Assembly (NCBI RefSeq): GCF_024347595.1
Contig: NZ_AP025506.1
Span: 682,001 to 746,000, forward strand
DNA: 64,000 nt
Direction of reading: 5' to 3'
Origin: Vibrio pomeroyi
GTDB taxonomy: Bacteria; Pseudomonadota; Gammaproteobacteria; Enterobacterales; Vibrionaceae
The stretch's first letter is position 1; each line of letters opens with the position of its first letter. The position numbers were made by a program, and so were the translations under genes. Shown here one piece after another: positions 1 to 9,081 of this stretch. Under the pieces are notes generated by a model. It did not search any database. It had not been told where the DNA came from and saw nothing but the letters and a program-made list of their open reading frames with translations.

Positions 1-533
1 ATTCTGCGCGCCTAATGCGTGAGTTCAACGGTGACGACAATGCCTCGATGGAAGCCAATAATAGCAGTGCGTTTAACGCTCGGCCTATCACTGGCGGAGG
101 AGGTTGGTCGAAGCATGCTTACGGTGTGGCAATCGACATCAACCCAGTTCAAAACCCTTTCTTAGAGTTCGATAGCAACGGGACCATTACGGTAAAGCCA
201 TCACAATCGGCAACCAGCTATGTGAACAGAACGCGCTTTCGTGCACGCAATGACATTGAACGCCGAGGCATGGCGGAAGGTGTGGTCGAGCTTTTTGCAC
301 ATCATGGTTTTATGATCTGGGGAGGGGACTGGAATACCCCAATCGATACTCAGCATTTCGAGGTCGGTTCGAGAAAGTTCGTTAATCAACTGCTCTCTAA
401 ACCAGAACCTGAAGCCAAAGTACTATTTGAGCGATACGTCGAATCTTATCGCCAATGTTTTAATAAAAATAAAGGCGAGGGCGCAGAAAAAGCTCGTGCT
501 ATCTGTGCAAAGAAAACAGTCGGGACTTTTTAG
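1..533 (+). CDS. M15-family D-Ala-D-Ala carboxypeptidase-like protein (5' partial)
   Basis: The frame is open to the left edge, so the N-terminus lies outside the window; the first ATG seen is at 15. The visible 172 residues carry the zinc-ligand pattern of M15 (VanY/DD-carboxypeptidase-like) peptidases: the SKHAYGVAIDINP segment (His and Asp ligands) near residue 33-45 and DTQHFEVG near residue 111-118 with the second His. These enzymes cleave peptidoglycan stem peptides or related D-amino-acid peptides, usually in the periplasm or outside the cell. Whether a signal peptide exists cannot be seen. It is followed by its own terminator, so it is the last gene of its unit. Family assignment is good; the exact substrate is unknown. 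Confidence 0.8.
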   Translation, partial: SARLMREFNGDDNASMEANNSSAFNARPITGGGGWSKHAYGVAIDINPVQNPFLEFDSNGTITVKPSQSATSYVNRTRFRARNDIERRGMAEGVVELFAHHGFMIWGGDWNTPIDTQHFEVGSRKFVNQLLSKPEPEAKVLFERYVESYRQCFNKNKGEGAEKARAICAKKTVGTF

Positions 534-602
534 TGCTATGTTTATCTAGAACCGTTTGTGTTTTAGCAAGTTAAGCTCGCTTCAAGGGTATTTTGAATCG
601 CT

Positions 603-632
603 AAGGTCAACGCATGTCGTTGGCCTTTTTTA
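603..632 (+). terminator. Rho-independent terminator after the M15 peptidase
   Basis: A 10-bp stem (AAGGTCAACG with CGTTGGCCTT, one G-T pair) closes a 5-base loop and runs into a T tract. The rest of the 534-838 gap holds no convincing gene. Confidence 0.85.
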
Positions 633-838
633 TATTCGTTTCTCCAATAGAACACCGAGCAATCAAAAGGTTATTGGGTATCCGTTAGTCAATAATTGAT
701 GAAGTAATGCGGCGCAAAGTCATCGGTTTGTCATTGAAAAAGTCATAGCGTAAACGTTATGTGAGAACCATCGCTGGTGGGGGAACTTCTAGCCTATTCG
801 CCAGTATTATTAGTGAACTGATCACAACGGACCAACTA

Positions 839-2719
839 ATGAAAAAGATACCTTTGGCTCTAACTCTTTTAAGCACTCTACTTTTTTCACAGTATTCTTT
901 GGCTACAGACACTTCACACACCACGCAAAATCCGACTTACGAACTCGATGGTAAGGCGGTATTAGGTCGTACTGAGAATGTGTACCTCTCTAGCGTTCAA
1001 GGGCTTAAAGAGGTTCCTTTCATTGGAAAAATCGACACCGGTGCTGAAACCACCTCCATGCATGCAGAAGACATTCATGTAAAAAGCACACATGCCGATT
1101 ACAAGAACCTCAAAGACAAAGAGTTGATGGCGGCATTAACCGAAGATGTGTTGAACAATAGTGATGTTGACTACGATGATTGGGATGGCAGCACCTTTGC
1201 GAAATACCAAGCTGTGGTCTCTTTCAAGGTTCAAAACCCACGTACTGGTGAGATGGTATTGGTTGAGGCGCCACTAGAGCGTGTTAGCATGATTCGCAGC
1301 CGTACCAGCAGCACACCTTTGCTTCGCCCGACGATTAAAATGTCTCTGACTATTGCAGGCCAAGAGCTAAAAACCGATGTTAACCTGACAGACAGAAGTC
1401 ACTTCTCCGCGCCTGTATTGATCGGAAAAACCTTCCTTGCAGATAATGCGTTAGTCTTTGCTGGCTACGACTATTTGCAAGAGCAAGAGAACGCAACGGT
1501 GGTTGGCCGTAAAGAGGTAGTGTCTATCTCGGGTATGGCGATGAATGCGACCTTCTCTTTAAAGAACCGCTACAGTATTTTGCATGCGAAAAATATCGAC
1601 GTAGACAAAAAGAACAACGAAGTGACGTTTGATATGTTCGATAACGATGGCAAACAGAAAGAGATGACATTGCCGTTGGTTCGCATGTTAAGCGTAAGCG
1701 GAAACAAGAGACCATTAGTGTATGTACCTGTTCAACTTGATGAGAACACGACTAAAGATGTTCTCGTGTACTTACGTGACCGTTCAAGCAGTAGCTCACA
1801 GTTAAGATTGGGCACCAACACCGCCAGCGAACTCTTCATGATTGATACCAATGCTGAGAATATTCTTTCAGAAGGATCAGAGAGCTTTAGTGATGTGGCT
1901 GAGGCAAGTGAACCGTTGATCATCTCGCCGGAAGAAGACATTACCATCGACGACTTCCCTCTTAAGGCGGTGGCTTCTTTCACGGTAAATACCCCCCTGT
2001 TGAAGGTCGATAGCTTCGAGATTATCGGCAAGGGCAAAGATGAATCCGTTGAATTTTACCTAACTGACGTCAATGGCGAAAAGCAGAAGGTGACCAAGCC
2101 AATTATTAAAAAGCTGAAAGTAGGGGAAGATACTCGCCCTGTTGTAAGTGGTGAGTTCTCGGTTTCTGGCAAAGTTCGCCAACAAGATTTTGCAATTGAT
2201 GTGCTAGACAGCAATGAAAAAGAAGCTTACTTCATCCTTGGTAAGAAGATGGCGAAAGAGGGCGTTTACGTGAACACGCGTTCTGACTACCTACTGAAAG
2301 CCGAACCTCTGTTTAAAGTAGGACACATTGAAGTCGTTGAAGTGAACGGCATGACATTCCCAGCCAAGCTAGACACTGGTGCTGATGTAAGCTCAATGAA
2401 TGCGGTGAACATCAAACGATTCAAGAAAGATGGTCAAGACATGGTGACCTTTACTTATCAAAACAATCAAGGCGATAAGCAAGAGTTCACTAAGCCAGTG
2501 ATTGATGTAATGCGCATTAAAGCCAAGAAAGGCGAGAAGGTGAACATTCGCCCAGTAGTCGAAATGAACGTTAAGCTAGGCGACCTAGAGAAGAAGGTGA
2601 GAGTAAACCTTCAAGATCGCTCTCGTTTCGAGTACAGCATGATTTTAGGTAAGAACTTCCTGAAGCACGGCGCGGTAGTAAGTAGTGATGAAGATTACGT
2701 ACTAGGTGAGATGGAGTAA
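839..2719 (+). CDS. Secreted protein with four retropepsin-like (RimK-associated 'Zn_protease') repeats
   Basis: ATG 839 is preferred over GTG 761 because it begins a clear signal peptide (MKKIPLALTL..., cleavage near QYSLA). The mature part holds four copies of the retropepsin-like fold of the family annotated as ATP-dependent zinc protease (PF05618-like). Copies 1 and 4 keep the catalytic triplet: DTG at residues 66-68 and 512-514, in GKIDTGAETTSM and AKLDTGADVSSM. Copies 2 and 3 align without gaps over 17 residues but have Ser240 and Thr382 where the Asp should be. Each copy ends with a conserved LG/IG motif (LIGKTF, RLGTNT, ILGKKM, ILGKNF). Retropepsins work as dimers of two DTG lobes, so intact copies 1 and 4 could pair within one chain. 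This is inference; no substrate is known. The gene stands alone with its own terminator. Confidence 0.75.
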   Translation: MKKIPLALTLLSTLLFSQYSLATDTSHTTQNPTYELDGKAVLGRTENVYLSSVQGLKEVPFIGKIDTGAETTSMHAEDIHVKSTHADYKNLKDKELMAALTEDVLNNSDVDYDDWDGSTFAKYQAVVSFKVQNPRTGEMVLVEAPLERVSMIRSRTSSTPLLRPTIKMSLTIAGQELKTDVNLTDRSHFSAPVLIGKTFLADNALVFAGYDYLQEQENATVVGRKEVVSISGMAMNATFSLKNRYSILHAKNIDVDKKNNEVTFDMFDNDGKQKEMTLPLVRMLSVSGNKRPLVYVPVQLDENTTKDVLVYLRDRSSSSSQLRLGTNTASELFMIDTNAENILSEGSESFSDVAEASEPLIISPEEDITIDDFPLKAVASFTVNTPLLKVDSFEIIGKGKDESVEFYLTDVNGEKQKVTKPIIKKLKVGEDTRPVVSGEFSVSGKVRQQDFAIDVLDSNEKEAYFILGKKMAKEGVYVNTRSDYLLKAEPLFKVGHIEVVEVNGMTFPAKLDTGADVSSMNAVNIKRFKKDGQDMVTFTYQNNQGDKQEFTKPVIDVMRIKAKKGEKVNIRPVVEMNVKLGDLEKKVRVNLQDRSRFEYSMILGKNFLKHGAVVSSDEDYVLGEME

Positions 2720-2759
2720 CGCCTCAACTTACTAAGAGCGAAATAGAACAGTTCTAAAT

Positions 2760-2796
2760 AGCCACACGTTTCAGTAATGGGATGTGTGGCTTTTTT
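2760..2796 (+). terminator. Rho-independent terminator after the retropepsin-like gene
   Basis: AGCCACAC pairs with GTGTGGCT around a long loop, followed by TTTTTT. Confidence 0.8.
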
Positions 2797-2880
2797 ATTG
2801 AGTGTCTGTTTTTGATATTTACGGTTAGGTATCTAAGTTCTTGTTATTAAAAATTTTATGTCCTAATACACAACCTTTAG

Positions 2881-2919
2881 ACAAACAAAAAGGGCCAACT
2901 CTTTCGAGTTGGCCCTTTC
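2881..2919 (-). terminator. Rho-independent terminator of ssrA
   Basis: An 11-bp perfect stem (2891-2901 with 2906-2916, loop TTTC) lies just past the tmRNA 3' end. On the minus strand it runs into TTTTGTTTGT. Confidence 0.9.
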
Positions 2920-2927
2920 CAAACGTT

Positions 2928-3294
2928 TGGTGGAGCTGGCGGGAGTTGAACCCGCGTCCAAAAATCATTCATCATTGGTACTACATGCTTAGTCGATCTT
3001 TAATTTCACCAGCAACCTGCGAACCGACACGCTAGTTAAAGGCTAACCTGAATTATAATTCGCGCTTTTCCTCTCAGGTGGGAGAAGCCACGCTAGCTAG
3101 TTTGGGTTTGATCTCTTATTGGTCCCCGTCTTACGAGCGGAAGCTAGGGTAAGAGAGCTCTGAGCAGGTTATTAAGCTGCTAGTGCGTAGTTTTCGTCGT
3201 TTGCGACTATTTTTTTGCGGCTTTTTACGTGGCCAACCGCCCCACGGCATGCACCTCAGACTTCAAAATTCCTGTCGAATCCTAAATCAGCCCC
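2928..3294 (-). ncRNA. ssrA: Transfer-messenger RNA (tmRNA)
   Basis: On the minus strand the RNA starts GGGGCTGATTTAGGATTCGA at 3294 and ends with a T-arm (GGTTCAACTCCCGCC) and encoded CCA at 2928-2930, the alanyl-tRNA-like halves of tmRNA. The tag reading frame at 3172-3204 encodes ANDENYALAA followed by TAA, identical to the E. coli tag. With SmpB it rescues stalled ribosomes and marks the nascent chain for ClpXP. The 3' end of ssrA is a common island integration site (it carries VPI-1 in V. cholerae), but no integrase or duplicated 3' end is seen next to it here. Confidence 0.97.
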
Positions 3295-3360
3295 AAGTGT
3301 TATTTGCATAGTACCAGAAAAGCTTAACCTGTCTAGCACTGTGCGTTTAAGTGCTTAAAA

Positions 3361-3846
3361 TTAACGCAAATTACTCTTCATAATTCGTGCTTTATCTCTC
3401 GCCCAATCTTTTTCTTTCATATCAGTACGTTTATCGTGCAGCTTTTTACCTTTCGCTACGCCAACTTTAATCTTCGCCCAAGAGCGAGACCAGTAAAGTG
3501 CGGTTGCGACAAGTGTCATGCCTTCACGGTTAATACGACCGATAAGGTTATCGAGTTCTTTTCTCGACATAAGGAGTTTACGGATACGTGTTGGGTTCGC
3601 CACGATATGAGTACTCGCTTGAGTTAGCGGAGTGATCGTCATACCACTGATGAATGCTTCGCCATCTCGGATGTAAACGTAGCTTTCTGCGATATTGGTT
3701 TTGCCTTCACGTAGGGATTTTACTTCCCAGCCTTGTAGCTCAAGCCCCGCTTCTATCTCATCGTCGATGAAATATTCGTGGCGAGCTTTCTTATTAAGCG
3801 CAATGGTATTACTACCGGCTTTTGATTTTGATTTATTCTTTGCCAT
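3361..3846 (-). CDS. smpB: SsrA-binding protein SmpB
   Basis: 161 residues, matching the family length. The start at 3846 gives the usual lysine-rich opening [12 protein letters not shown]; the longer frame to 3915 adds 23 residues unlike SmpB. Recognisable blocks are [24 protein letters not shown] cut at its two halves ([18 protein letters not shown]), the oligonucleotide-binding beta barrel core, and a basic tail ([17 protein letters not shown]) that inserts into the ribosomal mRNA channel. It binds tmRNA and delivers it to the empty A site. Placement beside ssrA, same strand, fits co-function, though ssrA has its own promoter region. Divergent from ratA. Confidence 0.97.
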   Translation of the reverse strand: MAKNKSKSKAGSNTIALNKKARHEYFIDDEIEAGLELQGWEVKSLREGKTNIAESYVYIRDGEAFISGMTITPLTQASTHIVANPTRIRKLLMSRKELDNLIGRINREGMTLVATALYWSRSWAKIKVGVAKGKKLHDKRTDMKEKDWARDKARIMKSNLR

Positions 3847-3965
3847 AATGGCCTCATTATACGGATTGCGCCCTAGTTGGGGAATCCTTTTTATTTGCGC
3901 TCTGGCCCAATACAATTAAAATTGCAGTTTGTGTTAATGTAACGCTGTCTTTAACAGGAGTCTAT

Positions 3966-4394
3966 ATGCCAAAGGTTACTCGTTCAGCATTAGTGTCGTT
4001 TAGTGCCGACCAGATGTTCAGCTTGGTCAATGATGTTGCTCGTTATCACGAGTTTTTGCCAGGGTGTTCTGGTTCACGTGTGATCGAATCTTCAGATTCA
4101 ACTATGGTGGCTTCGGTTGATGTCTCTAAAGCCGGTATCAGCAAAACATTTACTACGTCGAATCGCTTAGCGGAAGGTGCTGAGATTTTGATGGAGCTGG
4201 TGGACGGCCCATTCAAGAAACTGCAAGGCGGTTGGTATTTTACTCCGCTTGACGATCAAGCGTGTAAAGTTGAACTTAAGTTGGAGTTTGAGTTCTCTAG
4301 CAGAATGATTGAGATGGCTTTTGGTAAGATTTTCAATGAGCTGACGAGCAATATGGTCAGTGCTTTTACTCAACGCGCGAAACAGGTTTACTAA
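3966..4394 (+). CDS. ratA: RatA/PasT, START-like (SRPBCC) coenzyme Q-binding family protein
   Basis: 142 residues starting MPKVTRSALVSFSADQMFSL, with AGGAG 7 bases upstream of the ATG. The pattern VNDVARYHEFLPGC near residues 22-36 and the C-terminal amphipathic helix (FGKIFNELTSNMV) are typical of the RatA/COQ10 START-like fold. Known roles proposed for the family are inhibition of ribosome subunit joining (RatA toxin in E. coli) and coenzyme Q binding or respiratory support. Only 3 bases separate it from rnfH, so the two form an operon, as in other gammaproteobacteria. The toxin role is disputed in non-pathogens; the lipid-binding fold is the safe statement. Confidence 0.93.
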   Translation: MPKVTRSALVSFSADQMFSLVNDVARYHEFLPGCSGSRVIESSDSTMVASVDVSKAGISKTFTTSNRLAEGAEILMELVDGPFKKLQGGWYFTPLDDQACKVELKLEFEFSSRMIEMAFGKIFNELTSNMVSAFTQRAKQVY

Positions 4395-4397
4395 GCC

Positions 4398-4706
4398 ATG
4401 ACTATTGAATCAGATATGATCCACGTAGAAGTTGTGTTTGCGCTTCCGCATGAGCAGCGTGTGTTTACCTTAGTCGTGAACAAGAACGCGACCGTTGAAG
4501 AGATCATTGCGCAGTCAGGTGTATTGGAGTTGTATCCAGAGATCGACTTAGCGAAGAACAAGGTTGGTGTATTCAGCCGTAACGTTAAGTTAGATGCGAC
4601 GGTTCGTGATAAAGACCGTATCGAAATCTATCGCGCATTATTGGCTGATCCAAAAGAGATTCGCCGTAAGCGTGCAGAACAAGCGAAAGCAGCTGCTGCC
4701 AAGTAG
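4398..4706 (+). CDS. rnfH: RnfH/RatB family ubiquitin-like protein
   Basis: 102 residues of beta-grasp (ubiquitin-like) type: an initial strand [13 protein letters not shown], a second strand [13 protein letters not shown], helix, then [26 protein letters not shown], which is the RnfH signature, and a basic tail [14 protein letters not shown]. It is the conserved partner of RatA (also called RatB); no biochemical function is firmly established. The ATG follows the ratA stop by 3 bases without a strong ribosome-binding site, suggesting translational coupling. A terminator follows at 4730. Confidence 0.93.
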   Translation: MTIESDMIHVEVVFALPHEQRVFTLVVNKNATVEEIIAQSGVLELYPEIDLAKNKVGVFSRNVKLDATVRDKDRIEIYRALLADPKEIRRKRAEQAKAAAAK

Positions 4707-4729
4707 TTTCGTAAAACCGATTTGATTAA

Positions 4730-4757
4730 GAAGAGCTCGCTATATTGGTGAGCTTTT
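4730..4757 (+). terminator. Rho-independent terminator after rnfH
   Basis: AAGAGCTC pairs with GAGCTTTT (one mismatch) around a 10-base loop, followed by a T run. Confidence 0.65.
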
Positions 4758-4802
4758 TTGTGCCTGTTAGTTAGGCACCGTGAGTTAATTTGTTAGCGGA
4801 TA

Positions 4803-4831
4803 TTAAAAAACCTGCTCATTTGAGCAGGCTT
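4803..4831 (-). terminator. Terminator of bamE (works on the minus strand)
   Basis: CCTGCTC/GAGCAGG 7-bp stem (4811-4817 with 4822-4828). The minus strand continues into TTTTTTAATA. Between it and bamE lie three copies of GTCGAC within 60 bases, two in the context GTCGAC(T/C)GATAGTTTT. Confidence 0.75.
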
Positions 4832-4908
4832 TTGCGATTCATACCTTGTCGACTGATAGTTTTGTCGACCGATAGTTTTATCGGTTTAGAGCTTTGTCGA
4901 CTGGAAAG

Positions 4909-5268
4909 CTAGCGAAGGCTTTCGAAGAACTCATCACTGGCTTCAAAATCACCATTGATCGTTACTAGAGTGCCAGTAGCATCAAAGTTCACGACAAGGT
5001 TTTTCTGAATAGGGTCGTTGTGACCTTTTTGATGGTGGTAAATGTAGTACCACGTATCTGGGTAGCCATTTTCGATAAGCATAGGTGAGCCCATAACGTA
5101 ACGAACTTGTGTTTTTGTCATGCCAAACTTGAGCTGGTCGACAGCTTCTTGTTCAACATAGTTACCCTGATTGATGTCAATTCGATAAACCAACTTCTCT
5201 AGTAGAGAGCAACCGGTCAACATTGTTAGTGCAAGTGGAACTGCAACTAACCACTTTTTAATTCGCAT
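4909..5268 (-). CDS. bamE: Outer membrane protein assembly factor BamE (SmpA), lipoprotein
   Basis: 119 residues from ATG 5268; the longer frame to 5394 is rejected because it would bury the lipoprotein signal [20 protein letters not shown], lipobox Cys20. The mature part has the BamE fold features: [20 protein letters not shown] then [18 protein letters not shown] and DTWYYIYHH. It is a lipoprotein on the inner face of the outer membrane that stabilises BamA-BamD during beta-barrel protein insertion. It sits next to recN in the same orientation, the usual gammaproteobacterial order, with 167 bases between them. Confidence 0.96.
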   Translation of the reverse strand: MRIKKWLVAVPLALTMLTGCSLLEKLVYRIDINQGNYVEQEAVDQLKFGMTKTQVRYVMGSPMLIENGYPDTWYYIYHHQKGHNDPIQKNLVVNFDATGTLVTINGDFEASDEFFESLR

Positions 5269-5435
5269 AGTTTGAGATCTTTCTTCGCTAAAATACTGCC
5301 TGATAATAAACAAGCTCCAGCAAGAAGTAAAAAGCTCCTTGCGCTTTGAGCTTGTTATGACTGGCAATTTTGAATTTAGTTGCAAAATTGCCAAGAATTT
5401 TCGGTAAATTATCAGAAAATTGCTGAATATTTGAC

Positions 5436-7100
5436 CTAAGCTGCGATTAATAACTCTTTTGCGTTGGCAAGGGTCGATTCTGTAATTTGGCTGCCACCAA
5501 GCAGGCGAGCAAGCTCTGAAACGCGTTGTTGCTCATCAAGCGTGTGCATTTGCGTCTCTGTTTTACCTGACTTGGTATTCTTGGCAACGAACAGTTGTTG
5601 GTGACCGCAGCCTGCTACTTGAGGTAAGTGAGTCACACACATAACTTGTGTTGATTCTCCTAGTGTACGCAGCATTTTTCCGACAACCGCAGCGGTTGGT
5701 CCACTGATACCCACATCGACTTCATCGAAAATCAGACTTGGTGTGTCGACTTTCTGTGCCGTGATGACCTGAATCGCGAGTGAGATACGTGATAGCTCAC
5801 CACCAGACGCTACTTTAGCAATTGGCTGCATTGGTTGGCCTGGGTTTGTGGAGACAATAAAGGTCACGTTATCCATACCCAGTGGTGATGGGTGTGTATT
5901 GGTGTTGTTCACTTCAATGGCAAACTGCGCTTTTTCCATGCTCAGTTCGTGCATGCTTTGCGTGATCAGTTTGTTCAGCTCTTTCGCGTAACGAGTACGT
6001 GACTTATGAAGTTTTTCTGATTTCGCCACGAACGACTGGTATTGGCTCTCAACCTCGTTGGCTAATTCATCCAGCTTTTCATCAGAGCAATCCAGTGCTT
6101 CGACTTGTTGTAGCAAGTCTTGGTGGTGCTTATAAAGTTCTTCTGGCAAAACATGGTGCTTACGCGACATCGACATCACTTTAGAGAAGCGTTCTTCTAC
6201 ATAAGCCATGCGAGCAGGGTCGACATCAATGCTGTCTAGGTAACTTCTTAGTTCGCTATTGGTCTCTTCAATTTGAATGATAGCTTCAGACAGTAGGTTT
6301 GGTAGCTCAGCTAATCTTTCATCTAAATCAGCTAGTTGAATTAGGGAGTGATTGGCCGATTGCAAAATACCAAGCGCATTAACTTCTTCACCTTCGTAAA
6401 TAAGTTCGATAGCTTGCTGGCAGGTTGAGGCCAATTCTCCGCTATTGGAGAGGCGCTTATGCTCTTGTTCGAGCTCTTCATATTCTTCCTCCCCAATCGA
6501 TAACTCGTTTAGCTCTTTGATTTGATATTCAAGAAGCTGTTTTTGAGCTTGGTTTTGTTGGCTGTTTTCACGTAACTCTTTTAGATGGTTATCCGCTTGT
6601 CGCCATGCTTGGTAAGCGTTACGTGTCGACTTCAATAGGTTTAAGTGGCCTGCGTATTGATCAAGCATGGCCATTTGGTAGTCGCTCTTCATTAACTGAT
6701 GGTGCGCGTGTTGACCATGAATGTTGATCAGCAGTTGTCCCAGTGATTTCAGTTGCGAAAGAGGAACTGGGCTGCCGTTGATGAATGCACGAGAACGACC
6801 TTCTTTAGAGATGGTTCTGCGTAGGATGCATTCACTGCCATCAAGCAGTTCGTTGTCTTCTAACCAGCGAGTTGCATGCAGATTGTTCTCAAGTAAAAAA
6901 GCGGCACTGACTTCGGTTTTCTCTTCACCTTGTCTAACCATTCCTGCATCTGATCTTCCCCCAAGACATAAGCCTAAAGCATCGATAGCGATAGATTTAC
7001 CCGCACCAGTTTCCCCGGTGATTGTTGTCATGCCTTTAGAGAGTTCTAGCTGTAAAGACTTAACAATAGCGAAATTATTAACACTTAAATGAGCCAGCAT
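5436..7100 (-). CDS. recN: DNA repair protein RecN
   Basis: 554 residues, as in E. coli (553). N-terminal Walker [15 protein letters not shown] near residues 30-43, a long coiled-coil middle rich in Leu/Glu/Gln (about residues 150-370), then the ABC signature [13 protein letters not shown], Walker [14 protein letters not shown] and the switch His in [10 protein letters not shown]. RecN is an SMC-like ATPase that acts on double-strand break ends in the cytoplasm and is among the most strongly SOS-induced proteins. Three LexA-like sites lie directly upstream (7109-7168), so SOS control is visible in the sequence. It fits functionally with recBCD at 40-50 kb. Confidence 0.97.
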   Translation of the reverse strand: MLAHLSVNNFAIVKSLQLELSKGMTTITGETGAGKSIAIDALGLCLGGRSDAGMVRQGEEKTEVSAAFLLENNLHATRWLEDNELLDGSECILRRTISKEGRSRAFINGSPVPLSQLKSLGQLLINIHGQHAHHQLMKSDYQMAMLDQYAGHLNLLKSTRNAYQAWRQADNHLKELRENSQQNQAQKQLLEYQIKELNELSIGEEEYEELEQEHKRLSNSGELASTCQQAIELIYEGEEVNALGILQSANHSLIQLADLDERLAELPNLLSEAIIQIEETNSELRSYLDSIDVDPARMAYVEERFSKVMSMSRKHHVLPEELYKHHQDLLQQVEALDCSDEKLDELANEVESQYQSFVAKSEKLHKSRTRYAKELNKLITQSMHELSMEKAQFAIEVNNTNTHPSPLGMDNVTFIVSTNPGQPMQPIAKVASGGELSRISLAIQVITAQKVDTPSLIFDEVDVGISGPTAAVVGKMLRTLGESTQVMCVTHLPQVAGCGHQQLFVAKNTKSGKTETQMHTLDEQQRVSELARLLGGSQITESTLANAKELLIAA

Positions 7101-7108
7101 TTTTATTT

Positions 7109-7168
7109 ACCTGTATAACTGAACAATACTGTATATAAGCTCAGTATATACTGTTTCTTTATACAGTA
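7109..7168 (-). promoter_or_regulatory. Cluster of LexA (SOS) boxes controlling recN
   Basis: Three sites in 60 bases upstream of recN. The best is CTGT-N8-ACAG at 7151-7166 (perfect core). The second, CTGT-N8-TCAG at 7129-7144, is flanked by TA on both sides. The third, CTGT-N8-ACAA at 7111-7126, is one base off. E. coli recN is also under multiple LexA boxes. Confidence 0.85.
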
Positions 7169-7242
7169 AAGTCGACAGGTGAAAATTTTTTGCGATAGCT
7201 CTCAGAATTGAACTTGTTTGTAGATCACTGAAAGCACTATAG

Positions 7243-7276
7243 ATTCCCAACTCAGTCGTTCCTCCTTTTTGGGAAT
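7243..7276. repeat. Inverted-repeat hairpin, possible dispersed element
   Basis: ATTCCCAA (7243-7250) and TTGGGAAT (7269-7276) form an 8-bp perfect stem, with GTCG inside and GACG just outside. It has no T tail on either strand and lies between recN and nadK. It resembles small dispersed palindromic units, but only one copy was noticed here. Confidence 0.35.
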
Positions 7277-7330
7277 GACGGTACAAGAAAATTGAGGAGA
7301 AGCTAGAGCCAGCGGGCTTTCTATGGACAA

Positions 7331-7362
7331 TAAAAAAGGCTGACGAATGTCGACAGCCTTTA
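7331..7362 (-). terminator. Rho-independent terminator of nadK
   Basis: On the minus strand AAAGGCTG...CAGCCTTT forms a stem followed by TTTTTTATTG. Confidence 0.85.
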
Positions 7363-7392
7363 AAATTTTCGGTTATTGTTAGAGCCGTTTAG

Positions 7393-8277
7393 TTAAAACA
7401 GCTTACTCGACCAGCCTAGTTTGTTACGTAGGACATGGTAGTAGTTGTAGTCTTTCGGGTGGATCAGCTTGAGCACATTTGGGCTTTGGTAAATGTGGAT
7501 CTCGTCGCCCGGAGACACAGGTAATGAGATTTGACCATCGCAGCTGACTTCTTGAGTGCCACGGTTATCAGGCGATACGATCAGCTTGATACGGCGCTTG
7601 CCATCGACTACAAGTGGGCGGCTTGAAAGTGTGTGCGGGAACATGGGTACCAATGAGATCGCATTCAAACTTGATGACAAAATAGGACCGCCGCCAGAAA
7701 GTGAATAGGCGGTAGAACCTGTCGGAGTTGAAACGATCAAACCATCAGAACGTTGAGAGAAAGCAAAGCTGTCATCGATGTATACTTCAAACTCGATCAT
7801 GTGTGCAACTTGACCGGGGTGAAGTACTGCTTCGTTGAGTGCGGCGTTGTGGCTTTTTATTTGGCCGTGGCGATGAATTTCCGTTTCAAGTAAGAAGCGC
7901 TCTTCTTCCATGAACTCGCCTTTAAGCACATCCGTCAGCGCGCTCTGGAAGTTTTCAGGGTTAAGATCGGTTAGGAAACCAAGGTTGCCTCGGTTAACAC
8001 CGATCACTGAAATATCGAAGCGTGACAGGATTCGAGCGGCACCAAGCATATTTCCGTCACCACCGACCACAATCGCAAGATCGGCGCGTTTACCTAATTC
8101 AATCAGGCTAGAAAAATGTTCTTTTGGGATATCGTCTAAAATTGTGGCGAGTCTGTCATCAACAAACACTTGATAACCCTCAGCACTTAACCACTGATAG
8201 AGCTCTCTATGAGTCTGAATTGCTTGCTGATCTCGAGGTTTACCGATAATGGCAATGACTTCAAATGGCTTTTTCAT
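7393..8277 (-). CDS. nadK: NAD(+) kinase
   Basis: 294 residues (E. coli 292). The diagnostic motifs are [11 protein letters not shown] (GGDG, phosphate-binding), [21 protein letters not shown] and [14 protein letters not shown]. It phosphorylates NAD to NADP using ATP in the cytoplasm, the sole route to NADP(H) in most bacteria. It is divergent from grpE, with 143 bases between the two start codons that contain the grpE heat-shock promoter. This nadK-grpE arrangement is conserved in Vibrio and enterics. Confidence 0.97.
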   Translation of the reverse strand: MKKPFEVIAIIGKPRDQQAIQTHRELYQWLSAEGYQVFVDDRLATILDDIPKEHFSSLIELGKRADLAIVVGGDGNMLGAARILSRFDISVIGVNRGNLGFLTDLNPENFQSALTDVLKGEFMEEERFLLETEIHRHGQIKSHNAALNEAVLHPGQVAHMIEFEVYIDDSFAFSQRSDGLIVSTPTGSTAYSLSGGGPILSSSLNAISLVPMFPHTLSSRPLVVDGKRRIKLIVSPDNRGTQEVSCDGQISLPVSPGDEIHIYQSPNVLKLIHPKDYNYYHVLRNKLGWSSKLF

Positions 8278-8298
8278 AACGTTTCCAAACGAATTAGG

Positions 8299-8326
8299 CT
8301 TGAATCAAAATTCTTCATCCCCATAA
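8299..8326 (+). promoter_or_regulatory. Sigma-32 (heat-shock) promoter of grpE
   Basis: CTTGAA at 8299-8304, then 14 bases, then CCCCATAA at 8319-8326. This matches the sigma-32 consensus CTTGAA-N13-15-CCCCATNT almost perfectly. Confidence 0.9.
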
Positions 8327-8420
8327 TAAAGGCAAGTTGAACGTCTATGCGAGTGTTTTATATCAATTTGGGGTGCAAACACGCCTGTCACTTGCATTGA
8401 AAACGAATTCTGGAGATATC

Positions 8421-9002
8421 ATGAGCAACGAAGAAAACAAAGTAACCGAAGAAGAGCTAGATCAGATCATTGCTGAAGCAGAAAAAGTGGAAGCTGCTGA
8501 GCTGAGCGAAGACGCTGCTGATGAGCAGGAAGCAAAAATCGCTCAACTAGAAGCTGCACTGCTATCTAGCGAATCTAAAGTGAAAGAGCAGCAAGATTCT
8601 GTTCTTCGCGCGAAAGCTGAAGTTGAAAACATGCGTCGTCGTAGCGAGCAAGAAATTGATAAAGCGCGTAAATTCGCTTTGAACAAATTTGCTGAAGGTC
8701 TACTTCCTGTAATCGACAACCTAGAGCGTGCAATGCAAGCGGCAGATGCTGAAAACGAAGTGGTTAAGCCTTTGTTTGAAGGTGTTGAGTTAACGCACAA
8801 AACGTTTGTAGACACGGTGGCTAAGTTTGGTCTTAAAGAGATCAACCCTGAAGGTGAAGTGTTCAACCCTGAATTCCACCAAGCAATGTCTATCCAAGAA
8901 AGCCCAGATCACGAATCAAACACGGTTATGTTCGTGATGCAAAAAGGCTACGAACTAAACGGTCGTGTAGTTCGTCCTGCAATGGTTATGGTTGCTAAGT
9001 AA
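8421..9002 (+). CDS. grpE: Nucleotide exchange factor GrpE
   Basis: 193 residues from ATG 8421, which has TGGAG 8 bases upstream; the frame extends to 8337 but those 28 residues are not GrpE-like. The protein has an acidic N-terminus, a long coiled coil (about residues 35-110, including [20 protein letters not shown]), then the beta-domain with [10 protein letters not shown] and [14 protein letters not shown]. It dimerises and releases ADP from DnaK, which is encoded 3.3 kb downstream with dnaJ. The sigma-32 promoter at 8299 makes it part of the heat-shock regulon. Confidence 0.97.
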   Translation: MSNEENKVTEEELDQIIAEAEKVEAAELSEDAADEQEAKIAQLEAALLSSESKVKEQQDSVLRAKAEVENMRRRSEQEIDKARKFALNKFAEGLLPVIDNLERAMQAADAENEVVKPLFEGVELTHKTFVDTVAKFGLKEINPEGEVFNPEFHQAMSIQESPDHESNTVMFVMQKGYELNGRVVRPAMVMVAK

Positions 9003-9081
9003 TTAAGTCGCCAAGTGATTGACTGGCGCACTTACTGAATAAGTAGGGGCTGCAACATAATTCACTGGCTACCGTAAAATG

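Noticed and set aside
761..838. GTG 761 as start of the retropepsin-like protein
   Set aside because: It would place 26 residues ahead of a clear signal peptide beginning at ATG 839.
2841..3035. 64-residue plus-strand frame
   Set aside because: Overlaps the tmRNA 3' end and its terminator on the other strand.
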